Assembly: GCA_036250195.1 (NCBI GenBank)
Contig: JAVHZZ010000005.1
Span: 178,791,448 to 178,855,447 of the forward strand
Reading direction: 5' to 3'
DNA length: 64,000 nucleotides
From: Mixophyes australis
Lineage: Eukaryota > Chordata > Amphibia > Anura > Limnodynastidae
In this document: piece by piece, positions 24,720 through 36,231 of the stretch
How the letters are laid out: every line of letters starts with the position of its first letter
How positions within the stretch are numbered: position 1 is the first letter of the stretch
The notes under the pieces: model-generated
Databases searched by the model: none
Told to the model about the DNA's origin: nothing
Seen by the model: only the letters and a program-made list of their open reading frames with translations
Program-made: the position numbers and the translations under genes

Positions 24720-26265
24720 TTATTGTGGTGCCCAGTGCCCACTCCTCTAGGCAGTCCAGGTACATTTATTGGTGCGAATCATAAAAGTTCAGGGTTTTTA
24801 ATATATATTGTGGTGACCCACTCCTCTACGCAGTCCAGGTACATTTATTGGTGCGATTCATAAAAGTTCAGGGTTTTTAATATATATTGTGGTGACCCAC
24901 TCCTCTACGCAGTCCAGGTACATTTATTGGTGCGAATCATACAAGTTGATGGTTTTCTTATTATATATCTTGTGGTGACCCACTCCTCTACGCAGTCCAG
25001 GTACATTTATTGGTGCGATTCATAAAAGTTCAGGGTTTTTAAGATATTGTGGTGACCCACTCCTCTACGCAGTCCAGGTACATTTATTGGTGCGAATCAT
25101 AAAAGTTCAGGGTTTTTAATATATATTGTGGTGACCCACTCCTCTACGCAGTCCAGGTACATTTATTGGTGCGAATCATACAAGTTGATGGTTTTCTTAT
25201 TATATATCTTGTGGTGACCCACTCCTCTACGCAGTCCAGGTACATTTATTGGTGCGATTCATAAAAGTTCAGGGTTTTTAATATATTGTGGTGACCCACT
25301 CCTCTACGCAGTCCAGGTACATTTATTGGTGCGAATCATACAAGTTGATGGTTTTCTTATTATATATCTTGTGGTGACCCACTCCTCTACGCAGTCCAGG
25401 TACATTTATTGGTGCGAATCATAAAAGTTCAGGGTTTTTAATATATATTGTGGTGACCCACTCCTCTACGCAGTCCAGGTACATTTATTGGTGCGAATCA
25501 TAAAAGTTCAGGGTTTTTAATATATATTGTGGTGACCCACTCCTCTACGCAGTCCAGGTACATTTATTGGTGCGATTCATAAAAGTTCAGGGTTTTTATT
25601 TTTAATATATTGTGGTGACCCACTCCTCTACGCAGTCCAGGTACATTTATTGCTGCGATTCATAAAAGTTCAGGGTTTTTAAGATATTGTGGTGACCCAC
25701 TCCTCTACGCAGTCCAGGTACATTTATTGGTGCGAATCATAAAAGTTCAGGGTTTTTAATATATATTGTGGTGACCCACTCCTCTACGCAGTCCAGGTAC
25801 ATTTATTGGTGCGATTCATAAAAGTTCAGGGTTTTTAATATATATTGTGGTGACCCACTCCTCTACGCAGTCCAGGTACATTTATTGGTGCGATTCATAA
25901 AAGTTCAGGGTTTTTAATATATTGTGGTGACCCACTCCTCTACGCAGTCCAGGTACATTTATTGGTGCGATTCATAAAAGTTCAGGGTTTTTAATATATT
26001 GTGGTGACCCACTCCTCTACGCAGTCCAGGTACATTTATTGGTGCGATTCATAAAAGTTCAGGGTTTTTAAGATATTGTGGTGACCCACTCCTCTACGCA
26101 GTCCAGGTACATTTATTGGTGCGAATCATAAAAGTTCAGGGTTTTTAATATATATTGTGGTGACCCACTCCTCTACGCAGTCCAGGTACATTTATTGGTG
26201 CGAATCATAAAAGTTCAGGGTTTTTAATATATATTGTGGTGACCCACTCCTCTACGCAGTCCAGA
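24720..26265 (+). repeat. 79-bp minisatellite of hAT1
   Basis: About 20 head-to-tail units of 75-83 bp with the core GTGACCCACTCCTCTACGC followed by AGTCCAGGTACATTTATTGG. The first spacings are 79, 79 and 83 bp. Variants differ mainly in the AT-rich spacer (ATATATATTG, AAGATATTG or TTATATATCTTG). It ends about 300 bp before the right terminus. Confidence 0.95.
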
Positions 26266-26745
26266 AAGATACCTTGTTGCAACGTTTTGGACTAATAACT
26301 ATATTGTGAGGTGTTCAGAATACACTGTAAATTAGTGGAAATGCTTGTTATTGAATGTTATTGAGGTTAATAATAGCCTAGGAGTGAAAATAAGCCCAAA
26401 AACTTGATTTTTAAACTTTTTATGTTTTTTTCAAAAAAAATCCGAATCCAAAACCTTAAATCCGAACCGAGACCTTTCGTCAAGTGTTTTGCGAGACAAA
26501 TCCGAACCCCAAAAATAACGAAAATCCGGATCCAAAACACAAAACACGAGACCTCAAAAGTCGCCGGTGCACATCCCTAATATATAGCATGACATTTTTA
26601 AACTAAAATGGTTCAGAATAAATTCCCAGCAGCTGCTACATGCTACATTGTTTTTATTGTAATTTATTGTCCAGATGGGTCTGTCCATCTTCAAATAAAT
26701 TCTCTAATGTATTTTTTCCTTTTTACTGTATTAAAGATCTACATA

Positions 26746-27680
26746 CACCGATCAGCTACAACATTACACCTGTCAAATATAGTGTAGGTCCCCCTTGTGC
26801 CACCAAAACAGCTCTGACCCATTAAGGCATGGACTCAACAAGACCTCTGAAGAGGTCCTGATTCTTAAAGTCCTGGAAGTTGTGAAGTAGGTCCTCTATG
26901 GCTCCGATTTGTTTTTCCAGCACATCTCACACATGCTCAATCAGATTAAGAACTGGGGAATTTGGAGGCCAAGTCAACACCTTAAACTCTTTGCCATGTT
27001 TCTCAAATTATTCCTGAACATTTTTTGCAGTGTGGCAGGGTGCATTATGCAGCTGAAAGAAGCCACTGCCATCAGGGACTACCATTGTCATGAAGGGTAT
27101 ACTTGGTCTGCAACAATGGAGGTGGTACATGTCAAATTATCATCCACATAAATGCCACGATGCCCAAGGTTTCCCAGCAGAACATTGCTCAGAGCATCAT
27201 ACTACCTCCGCCAGCTTGTCTTCTGCCCATATTGCATTCTGGTGCCATCTCTTCCCCAGGTAAGTGATGCACACGGACCCGGCCGTCCACATGAGAAAAC
27301 GTGATTCAGTGGACCAGGGTATCTTCTTCCATTCCCCTATGGTCCAGTTCTGGTGTACAAATGCCTATTGTAGGCACTTTCAGCGGTGGAGAGGGTTCAG
27401 CATGGGCACTCTGACTAGTCTGCGACTACGCAGCCCCATACACAACAAGCTTCAATACACTGTGTTCTTCACTATTCACGTGCATCAATGAGCCTTGGGC
27501 GCCCAAGACCCTGTCACCGGTTCACTGATTTTCCTTATTTGAGCCACTTTTGGTAGGTAATAACCACTGCATACCAGGAACACCCCACCAGGACCATCTT
27601 AACAACATTGTGGGCTCCCGGGAAAAGCAGTGCACCGGGGCCCATATAAGTGTGTACGAAAAAAAAAAAGTGACACACAA

Positions 27681-27720
<40 letters not shown>

Positions 27721-28299
27721 TAGATAGATATAGATATATATATATATATAACTTTTTTTTTACATGTGCTCATTCAGCGTCCCTTTAACTTACCTTCCAA
27801 TCCCCTTCTCTTTTTTTTTCTGAGTCCTCGCTCCGTGCTGCGCTCCTCCATGCTGAATCACGTCATCATGCCCAACATTCAGTGTGAGCGCAAAACGGAA
27901 GAGGGAACCAGGGAGGGAGCTGGATCGCCACATGTCCTTACCAGGTGACTGCAAAAGGTAAGTTGTTGGGTTTTTTTTTAAACAGGATTTTTTTATTTTC
28001 GTCCTGCCTAGTGCCCCCTTTCCCGCTGGGCCCCCGGGCACCTGCCCTTCGTGCCCAGTCGGAAAGATGGCCCTGCACCCCACAAGACCTGAAGATGCTC
28101 TGACCCAGTCATCTAGCCATCACAGTTTGGCCCTTGTCAAAGTCGCTCAGAGCCTTACACTTCCCCATTTTTCTGCCTAAAGAACTGACTGTTTACTTGC
28201 TGTCTGACATATCCCACCCCTTGACAGGTGCCATTGTGATGAGATAATCAATGTTATTCACATCACATCACGTGGCTTTAATGTTGTGGTTGATTGGTG
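26746..28299 (-). mobile_element. Tc1-like transposon relic
   Basis: Terminal repeats CACCGATCAGCTACAACATT and, reversed, CACCAATCAACCACAACATT, flanked by TA on both sides (26744-26745, 28300-28301). The minus strand encodes a broken Tc1 transposase; near 26935-26985 it reads WPPNSP followed by LNLIEH, the family's third-acidic-residue motif with the Asp replaced. Without the 487-bp insertion at 27589 it is about 1.06 kb, so parts are deleted. A fragment of the same family is at 46520-46775. Confidence 0.88.
27589..28075. mobile_element. Small hAT-type element nested in Tc1
   Basis: Ends CAGGACCATCTT and AAGATGGCCCTG (11 of 12 complementary). Perfect 8-bp target duplication caccccac at 27581-27588 and 28076-28083. 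Contains a (TA)n/(GATA) microsatellite at about 27688-27750 and the word CATCATGCCCAACATTCAGTG at about 27865, also found in the N1 elements. No transposase. Confidence 0.92.
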
Positions 28300-28306
28300 T
28301 AAATGC

Positions 28307-28491
28307 AATGATTTTCCTTGTAGTGGGTATGAATTTGACTTCAACTAATGTGATATTCCATCAATGATGAATTTTCTTATGTACTTTTGGGAAGCAGACA
28401 CATACAAATGTGTTGTGGCATTGGCATCGTGCAGAGGTAACCATTCACAAATGTACTTGTCACCTACCCAGAAGTAGGGTGTTTCCATATT

Positions 28492-28543
<52 letters not shown>

Positions 28544-28649
28544 GCAAAGAGGAGTAATTGCTACACCTCTCCTGCAGGTGAGGTCCAGGGAAATCTGCAG
28601 CTTAAGGCTGCAGACCAGGTAACACAGGTGTAGCATTGCACTTAGGTTC
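28307..28649. other. Unassigned DNA with (TC)n
   Basis: Holds a (TC)n microsatellite at about 28497-28540 and nothing else I recognise. Confidence 0.6.
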
Positions 28650-29065
28650 TGTTATGTACAGGTCTGACACATGTCACAAAATAAATGTAAAATGTGATTT
28701 ACTTACATGCTTTCACAGTTTCTTCCACAGCAACAGCAGAAGGCTAACAAGGTATCTGCAATTAAGAGAGGTTACTGACCATCTGGCGGAGACTTCTTTT
28801 AAAGGCAAAGTGGGAGTGTCGCCTGTCAGTCTCCCAAGGGTGTGAGAGAAGTCTTAAGTATAAAAGTCTGTATGGTTCATATGTGCATTGTGATGCCAAT
28901 TAGTGGCCGGCTGGTAGAGAGGGAAACTGCTGTATAGCCAGATGTAGGTTTCCTCATGTTGTCCTGACATTTGATGTGATATTATGATGTAACAATAAAG
29001 CACAGCTTTGATTTGCAACAAGAAGTTGTCTGTGTTGCTGATGTCTGCAGGGTGCTCTTGCAACA
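28650..29065 (+). mobile_element. LTR of a gypsy-like retroelement
   Basis: Starts TGTTATG and ends GCAACA. It has a TATA-like GTATAAAAGTC near 28857 and a poly(A) signal AATAAAG near 28992. A primer-binding site follows directly. The 3' end (GCAACAAGAAGTTGTC and downstream) resembles the LTR at 62626-63133. Only the 5' LTR and about 130 bp of leader remain; the body is missing. Confidence 0.65.
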
Positions 29066-29067
29066 AG

Positions 29068-29079
29068 TGGTGTCAGAAG
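29068..29079 (+). promoter_or_regulatory. Primer-binding site, tRNA-Leu type
   Basis: TGGTGTCAGAAG, two bases after the LTR end, is complementary to the CCA-bearing 3' end of leucine tRNAs (…CTGACACCA). The same site is at 62611-62623 on the minus strand. The tRNA assignment is from general knowledge. Confidence 0.6.
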
Positions 29080-29199
29080 GTGTCAAAAGTGCTACAGGAA
29101 GGGCGCTTTTGTTACAAGTGGTATCATCATGGGATCGCCAAGGACAGCCAACGCACAGCTGCCCACCAAACTTCCAGGCGCAAAAGGTGTTGAGTGAAA

Positions 29200-29326
29200 A
29201 ATACTGAATGCCACTATCTTCATTGTAAAACTATCAAATTCCAATCTCTTACATTTTACATACTTCCAAATTTCTACTTCGACCAGTGTGTGTGTGTGTC
29301 TGTGAGTGTATTTGTGTGTGTGTGTG

Positions 29327-29381
<55 letters not shown>

Positions 29382-29741
29382 GCATAATACTTGTCGTCTA
29401 AAAGAAGCATTTACATTTTTCAGTATATATCTACAATTAACATTTGATCTTGGCATGGCCAGGATTAGTAATGCTGGGTCTATATTTACCCTTAATCATG
29501 TAACGCATGGGTTTTATTTGCAGTGGGTTGTGCATGACCAGTTCTTGTCACACTATAAGTACTTATCAGTGATTCTTGCAGGGCTGTTTCTAGTTAAGTG
29601 GCATACATTAAGTAGTAAGCACTGATTCATGCTAAGTTTTTTTCTTTTACTGCAAATAGTCTGTAGTGACTCATGCAGGGTAGTTTCCAAATAGCAAAGT
29701 AGAAAGTCCCAAGCTCATCAAGTGACAAATGGTACATTTAA

Positions 29742-29773
<32 letters not shown>

Positions 29774-30084
29774 GTCGTGAACATAGAGAGCTTGCAGTTA
29801 TTTATAAGGGATAAAATCATAACTGCAGTTTAAATATGTTATATCAAAGGAATCCATTGATAAGTTCAGTTAAAGTGTAAGATTTGAACTCAGAAAGTCT
29901 GATGCAAATTTATTGGATGGCTTTGCACATCCCAGTGTGAGAAGATTGAAGTGTCACCTGGGGGCAGCTTCAAAGAACTCCCGGGATGAGATCTAGACTA
30001 TTTGTGACACTTGAATAGACTTTTAGGTACTGCTCAGCATGTGGTCTGGCTCAAAGAGGCCATGTGCTGACATAGGCTATACGT
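29200..30084. other. Unassigned DNA with microsatellites
   Basis: Contains (TG)n(TA)n at about 29286-29380 and (AAT)n at about 29743-29773. No gene seen. Confidence 0.7.
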
Positions 30085-30279
30085 CAGTGGTTCCCAAACT
30101 TTTGCAGTTCGCGACACCCTTAGAGTCTCCAAATTTTTTCAAGGCACCCCTCCAAGATAATTATTGAGCAGTCCTGTTTTAGAAGTAGCTGGGTCAAAAA
30201 ATTGTAATAAGTATTTAGGTCAGGACAGAAATACTTATTTAGTTGTATGCAAAAATGCCCCCTCTGCATTCAGACACTC

Positions 30280-32395
30280 TGCCCTCAGGCACTCTGCCCC
30301 CTCTGAATCCGGACACACTACCCCCTCTGCTTCCAGACACACTGCCCTCTCTCACACTGCCCCCTCTGTCATGCTGTCCCCCCTCCTCTGTGACGCTGTC
30401 CCCCCTCCTCTGCCCTCTCTCACAATGTCCCCCCTCCTCTGCCCTCTCTCACGATGTCCCCCCTCCACTGCCCCTCTCATGCTGTGTCCCCCCTCCACTG
30501 CCCCTCTCATGCTGTGTCCCCCTCCACTGCCCCTCTCACGCTGTGTCCTCCTCCTCTGCCCCGCTGTGCCCATCCTCTGCCCTGCTGTGCCCATCTCCGG
30601 CAAAGGGTCCGCCTCCTCTGCCCTCTGTCCGCCTCCTCTGCCCCGCTGTCCCCCTTCTCTGCCCGCTGTCCCCATCCTCTGCTTTCTGTCCCCATCCTCT
30701 GCTCTCTGTCCCCATCCTCTGCCCCGCTGTCACCATCCTCTGCTCTGTCCCCCTCCTCTGCTCTCTGTCCCCATCCTCTGCTCTCTGTCCCCCTCCTCTG
30801 CTCTGTCCCCATCCTCTGCTCTCTGTCCCCATCCTCTGCCCCGCTGTCACCATCCTCTGCCCCGCTGTCACCTTCCTCTGCTCTCTGTCCCCCTCCTCTG
30901 CTCTCTGTCCCCCTCCTCTGCTCTCTGTCCCCATCCTCTGCCCCACTGTCCCCCTCCTCTGCTCTCTGTCCCCATCCTCTGCTCTCTGTCCCCCTCCTCT
31001 GCTCTGTCCCCATCCTCTGCCCCGCTGTCCCCATCCTCTGCTCTCTGTCCCCATCCTCTGCCCCGCTGTCACCATCCTCTGCTCTCTGTCCCCATCCTCT
31101 GCTCTCTGTCCCCCTCCTCTGCTCTCTGTCCCCCTCCTCTGCCCACTGTCCCCATCCTCTGCTCTCTGTCCCCATCCTCTGCCCCGCTGTCACCATCCTC
31201 TGCTCTCTGTCCCCATCCTCTACTATCTGTCCCCCTCCTCTGCTCTCTGTCCCCATGCTCTGCTCTCGGTCCCCATCCTCTGCTCTCTGTCCCCCTCCTC
31301 TGCTCTCTGTCACCATCCTCTGCCCCACTGTCCCCCTCCTCTGCTCTCTGCCCTCCTCCTCTGCTCTCTGTCCCCATCCTCTGCTCTTTGTACCCCTCCT
31401 CTGCCCCGCTGTCCTCATCCTCTGCTCTCTGTCCCCCTCCTCTGCTCTCTGTCCCCCTCCTCTGCTCTCTGTCCCCATCCTCTGCCCCACTGTCCCCCTC
31501 CTCTGCTCTCTGCCCTCCTCCTCTGCTCTCTGTCCCCATCCTCTGCTCTCTGTACCCCTCAACTGCCCCGCTGTCCTCATCCTCTGCTCTCTGTCCCCCT
31601 CCTCTGCTCTCTGTCCCCCTCCTCTGCTCTCTGTCCCCATCTTCTGCTCTCTGTCCCCATCCTCTGCTCTCTGTCCCCATCCTCTGCCCCGCTGTCACCA
31701 TCCTCTGCTCTCTGTCCCCCTCCTCTGCCCCGATGTCACCATCCTCTGCTCTCTGTCCCCCTCCTCTGCTCTCTGTCCCCCTCCTCTGCTCTCTGTCCCC
31801 CTCCTCTGCCCGCTGTCACCATCCTCTGCTCTCTGTCCCCATCCTCTACCCCGCTGTCACCATCCTCTGCTCTCTGTCCCCATCCTCTGCCCCGCTGTCA
31901 CCATCCTCTGCTCTCTGTCCCCCTCCTCTGCTCTCTGTCCCCCTCCTCTGCTCTCTGTCCCCATCCTCTGCCCTCTGTCACCATCCTCTGCTCTCTGTCC
32001 CCATCCTCTGCTCTCTGTCCCCCTCCTCTGTCCCGCTGTCACCATCCTCTGCTCTCTGTCCCCATCCTCTGCTCTCTGTCCCCCTCCTCTGCTCTCTGTC
32101 CCCCTCCTCTGCCCGCTGTCACCATCCTCTGCTCTCTGTCCCCATCCTCTGCTCTCTGTCCCCATCCTCTGCCCCGCTGTCGCCATCCTCTGCTCTCTGT
32201 CCCCCTCCTCTGCTCTCTGTCCCCATCCTCTGCCCTGCTGTCGCCATCCTCTGCTCTCTGTCCCCATCCTCTGCCCCGCTGTCGCCATCCTCTGCTCTCT
32301 GTCCCCCTCCTCTGCTCTCTGTCCCCCTCCTCTGCCCGCTGTCCCCATCCTCTGCTCTCTGTCCCCATCCTCTGCCCCGCTGTCGCGATCCCTCT
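30280..32395 (+). repeat. About 20-bp C/T-rich minisatellite
   Basis: Roughly 100 units alternating between CCTCTGCTCTCTGTCCCCAT (20 bp) and CCTCTGCCCCGCTGTCACCA-type units. Because the units contain no stop codon in several registers, frames of up to 753 codons run through it on the plus strand and up to 377 on the minus strand. These are artefacts. Confidence 0.95.
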
Positions 32396-32405
32396 CACTC
32401 CTCTG

Positions 32406-32610
32406 CCGCGGGCCAGCCATAAAAAAAAGAAAGTACACAGAAACTTACCAATCCGTCGGGCGCCGGGACCCAGCAGCCTCCTCTCTCCCGCAGCTTGTTA
32501 CTGACATCGATATTCAGTGACAGCTGCGGGAGAGAGGAGGCTGCTGGGTCCCGGCGCCCGACGGATTGGTAAGTTTCTGTGTACTTTCTTTTTTTATGGC
32601 TGGCCCGCGG
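32406..32610. repeat. Long palindrome with about 89-bp arms
   Basis: Left arm 32406-32495 and right arm 32522-32610 are almost perfectly complementary (for example CCGGGACCCAGCAGCCTCCT against AGGAGGCTGCTGGGTCCCGG). The 26-bp centre, with ACTGACATCGATATTCAGT, is itself palindromic. It lies next to the right terminus of the element. Confidence 0.95.
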
Positions 32611-32670
32611 CACCCCAGTGACAGCGCCGCGGCACCCCTGGGAGCCACTTTGGGAACCGCCGCTATACGT

Positions 32671-33964
32671 AATATAGACCAAAAGAATTCAGTTTTAAAA
32701 TATGGCCCTTTAAAATCAATAAAAGTAGTGATCAACCACATATTCCTCAATAGCATGATGAAGGGCAGCTCATATATTGAATTAAGAATTCTTCCCCACT
32801 GAGACATGAAGGAAAGGAGTGTAAGCTCTGCGAAGGCACAGTATTTAGGCGTGTTTGATATCAAAAAATGGACAAAGTTATAGGGGATTTATTAATGATA
32901 AAATTGGATTGATGTAACGCTCTACAGAAAAAATATATCACATAGTAGAATACGTTAGTAAATCAGGCAACATGTAAATGGTGATTGAAAAAGTGTCCCA
33001 GGCCACAAACCCCGATTAGCATTAAAGGCTGCCCCTGTGAAGACCATCCCATGTCATGTTGCTTAAAAACCTGTGTTCTGAAGGAACAAACTGTCAGCTT
33101 CTTGGGGAATCAATCTAATTGAAGGACTGTCCATCTTTTCTACCTGCCACAGGCATACTGATTATAAGTAAGTTATGCTCTGTACTGTTATCCCTTTTGT
33201 TTTTATAATGGTTTGCTATTTTTTTTTTGTATGTCAAATCTTTATCTAATTGTTTTTATTATCTATAAGCATTGTACTTTTTGTATATTAAATCTAAAAT
33301 GTAATAGTTCTGTCCTTATTGCACTAAACAAATCCATTGCCTGTTTAGAAGAGACAGATTGCTTGGCTGGATTAACTCTTTAGATACCAGAGTGAGAAGA
33401 GTTAACTATTTAGCTACCAGAGCACAGTGTGCACTCAATTGGGTGATTAAGTCATAGGTTTGCTATGGTCCTTATTCGTAGCTGGTGGTAGTTACTGAGA
33501 GTTGTGAAGCCTGCATTTGTGTTGGGACGGGACCAGCGAAATCTGTGGCCTTAGAGAAAGAGGTGAATGTGAGATTTGGGGCTGGAATTCTGTGTTCCCT
33601 TACAGTAAGCTTCCAATTCACAAGTGCGCAGAGTGCAGTTTGTGACCAATAAAGGAGTTCAGGAGCGGTTTCCTGACAGAATAAAAGTGATATATTGTAT
33701 GACGGTTGGAATATATGATAAGATATCTAATCAGGAAGTAGCTAGAGGGGCTTATCCCTTACAATAATAATAATAATAATAGTAATTTATGTTAATAATA
33801 ATTAATATAAATTAAACCATAACATGACCAAATATTGAACATTATAAATGCATGTAAAATATGTTTAAAATAACTGAAATACACATATATTACGAGTCAT
33901 CAAGTCACGCATAGTGATCACAATGTGTATTTGGTATTAAACGCACATATTTTGGCTGTGCACA
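32671..33964. other. Unassigned DNA
   Basis: No gene seen. An (AAT)n stretch is at about 33763-33785. Confidence 0.5.
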
Positions 33965-34146
33965 CTCCTGTACAGTGTTGGACTGGGCCCACCGGTGGTC
34001 TGCAATGCTAGGGGCCCACCAGAGGGGGTGTGGCCAGCCATCATAGAGGCGAGACCAGACACTAGAGGGGGAGTGGTCAGCCCACGAAGGACAGCTAGCA
34101 CCATAGTGTAGTATGTAAAGAATTTAGTGTGCATTTAAAGAGTACA

Positions 34147-34904
34147 TGTCACGGCTAAGGATATTTTATGGATCCGTTTTGCCACTACTTGGATGTTATT
34201 AGCAGTGGATGGTGGAGGTTAAACAAAACACAGAAGATGATAGTAGCGTTGCAATATAGTATATTGGTAGATGATATAACAGCAACAGTGAAAGATATGT
34301 ACAACTCAGCAAGCTGAGTACACGACAGTTCACAAAACACAATGAAATCACGAAAGAAGTTCAGTTGGTAACCAATAGCAACGGCAGGAAGAATGAATGC
34401 ACACAACTTGAATAACGGAACTGGCAACTAGCTTGGCAATATATTCTTAATAACAGTCCAGCAACTAATAATCAGCAGAGTAATAATAATAGCTGTGCCA
34501 AACATAGAACCACAGATGACAAGGTAACTTGATTGTAGTTCAGTAAAGAATACAGGCAGCCGAGCAGAGAGGTAGTTGAGCCAATCAATATGAGTGCAGG
34601 TGTAATAGGCAACTCACGAGCCTGTTCAGTGTGCAGATGTAGAAGTCCAGCACACAGGTAACAGCAGCAGGAGATTTAGCCTAGACCAAGGTAGACTGAG
34701 TAACACAAAGATCAGGCAATGAGTCCATAACCTTGGGAGGTTCATATAGTGCTCCAGGACCAATGAGGTTTAGGGAGTGGTCCAGATCACAGTAGCTAGG
34801 AACACCTGTGAAAGTAATGTCTCTGAAAGAGAAGCAAGCAGAATCATGGTTCTTAAAGGGAAAGTCACAGAGCCGGGACCTGACTATAGGACCGGCGTGT
34901 GACA
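34147..34904 (-). mobile_element. Solo LTR, gypsy type, 758 bp
   Basis: TGTCACGGC … GTGTGACA with identical 5-bp target duplications gtaca (34142-34146, 34905-34909). The promoter-like TATATGAACC and the general pyrimidine-rich layout read on the minus strand. It interrupts N1 copy 2, so it is younger than that element. A single LTR implies loss of the body by LTR-LTR recombination. Confidence 0.9.
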
Positions 34905-35584
34905 GTACACAGTCTTGACCTACCCCTTAGATTGGGCAGAACAGTCACCAAAAATCTGGATTGTCCCACTAGAATCAGAACATTTGACAGAGTGGCCTAC
35001 TTGTTCTTGTCATTTTCACCACCTATAGCTGCTGGCTTCTTTAGTTACAGCTTGTCTGGATCCTGGAATGTTGGGGGCCCTATTTGGGGAAAAAATGTGT
35101 ACAATTATAAAATTCCTACCAGCCTCGGCGTTAAATCAATAGGACCCACGAATAATACTTAAGCCTTCCTCCAGCCCCAGCATTAAAGTAATAGTATTCC
35201 CATTTATTAAATAAACCTATTTATCTCCCTCCAAACAGCCCCAGCAATAAATTAATAGCATTTACGTATAATTAATATACCTATTTCCCACAACCATCAC
35301 TGTCATTAAAAAATTCAAATTCCCATTTAATAAAATAGACCTCATGCTCCTCAAACTCAGCCCCATATTTAATTAATAGCCCCATACCACCCCATCTTAA
35401 ATTAATAGTGCCCACTATAAAATCAAATTGTTCCACAAACAAAATAACACCAATTAGTAAGCCACCACCTACCACACACACACAGATTACATTGCCACAA
35501 GTTCGCTGTGCCATCACACACACATTACTGTGCCCTTCATCACCATGCTGTGCCCCTTATAATCACACTTCACCCTCCATGCTG

Positions 35585-35935
35585 CTTTTGCTCCCCCCCC
35601 TTCTCCTGGCCCCCCTTCATCACCCTGGGCCATGTTGCTTTGGTCCCTCTTCACCCTGTACTATGCTGCTTTTGCCCCCTTCACACTCGGCCATGCTTCT
35701 TTGGCCTCCTTCACACTCTGCCATGCTGCTTTGGCCCCTCTTCACACTCTGCCATGCTGCCTTTGCCCCTCTTCACACTCTGCCAAGATGCCTTTGCTCT
35801 CCCTTCACACTCTGTCAAGCTGCCTTTGCCCCTCTTCACACTGTGCCATGCTGCCTTTGCTCCCCCTTCACAGTCTGCCATGCTGCCTTTGCCCTCTTCA
35901 CACTCTGCCATGCTGCCTTTTCTCTCCCTTGCTTC
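35585..35935 (-). repeat. Minisatellite inside N1 copy 2
   Basis: About ten units of 31-36 bp of the type CTTCACACTCTGCCATGCTG followed by CCTTTGCCCCT. Copy 1 carries only two related units near 540-610, while copy 2 has a single unit of the TG-rich repeat expanded in copy 1. Confidence 0.9.
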
Positions 35936-36231
35936 CATTCCTTCATTTACCTTTTCTATAACCTTCTTTCTTTTCTTTTCTTCTCTTCTTCTGTCTTCTT
36001 ACCGACTCCTCTCTGTGTCGCTCCTCACTGAACATCGGGCGTGATGACATCGCGCACAACATTCAGTGCGAATGGAGCAGATAGGAGAGGAGAGGCACCA
36101 GTGCCGCGATCACGTGAGTATTTTTTCTAAGTACTCGCTCCCCCCACTGACGAAGAGGGGAGCAATCAAGGTCGGGGCCTACTGGGGGATACCCCGGCTC
36201 CCCGGCAGGCCAGTCCGATCCTACTCCTGCA

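Larger units (their letters stand above)
18650..26579 (+). mobile_element. hAT transposon, 7.9 kb, near-autonomous (hAT1)
   Basis: The left end TAGGGATGAGC and right end GCACATCCCTA form a short imperfect inverted repeat. They are flanked by identical 8-bp target duplications, atatatag (18642-18649 and 26580-26587), as expected for hAT integration. The ends are followed by subterminal TCGGATC/GGATCCGA-type motifs, likely transposase-binding sites by analogy. In order it holds a TATA box, a repeated leader, an N-terminal reading frame, the main transposase frame, 0.6 kb tandem units and a 79-bp array. At 7930 bp it is long for a hAT element; much of the excess is tandem repeat. Two relatives are at 55386-59479 and 59571-61490. 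The intact duplication suggests recent insertion. Confidence 0.93.
30085..32662. mobile_element. Non-autonomous hAT element, Charlie-like ends
   Basis: Left end CAGTGGTTCCCAAACTTT, right end (reversed) CGGCGGTTCCCAAAGTGG. Identical 8-bp target duplications ctatacgt at 30077-30084 and 32663-32670. The CAGnGGTTCnCAA terminus is typical of hAT-Charlie relatives. The interior is almost wholly a C/T-rich minisatellite plus a long palindrome. There is no transposase. Confidence 0.93.
33973..36223 (-). mobile_element. Non-autonomous hAT-like element N1, copy 2
   Basis: Reverse-orientation sibling of 222-1461. Ends CAGTGTTGGACTGG and CCAGTCCGATCCTA; flanks ctcctgta (33965-33972) and ctcctgca (36224-36231) match at 7 of 8 bases. 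Homology to copy 1 resumes on both sides of a nested LTR at 34147-34904. No transposase. Confidence 0.85.

Noticed and set aside
24720..26265. CRISPR-like regular repeats
   Set aside because: Units are contiguous with only AT-rich variation between cores. There are no unique spacers and the setting is a eukaryotic transposon.
29194..29625. 143-codon frame across the TG/TA microsatellite
   Set aside because: Half of it is microsatellite translation and the rest has no motif.
30164..32504. Open frames of 750 codons on the plus strand and up to 377 on the minus strand
   Set aside because: They exist because the C/T-rich array units lack stop codons in several registers. Composition is pure repeat and no domain is present.
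35408..36044. 207- and 178-codon frames
   Set aside because: Repeat translation from the N1 copy 2 minisatellite.
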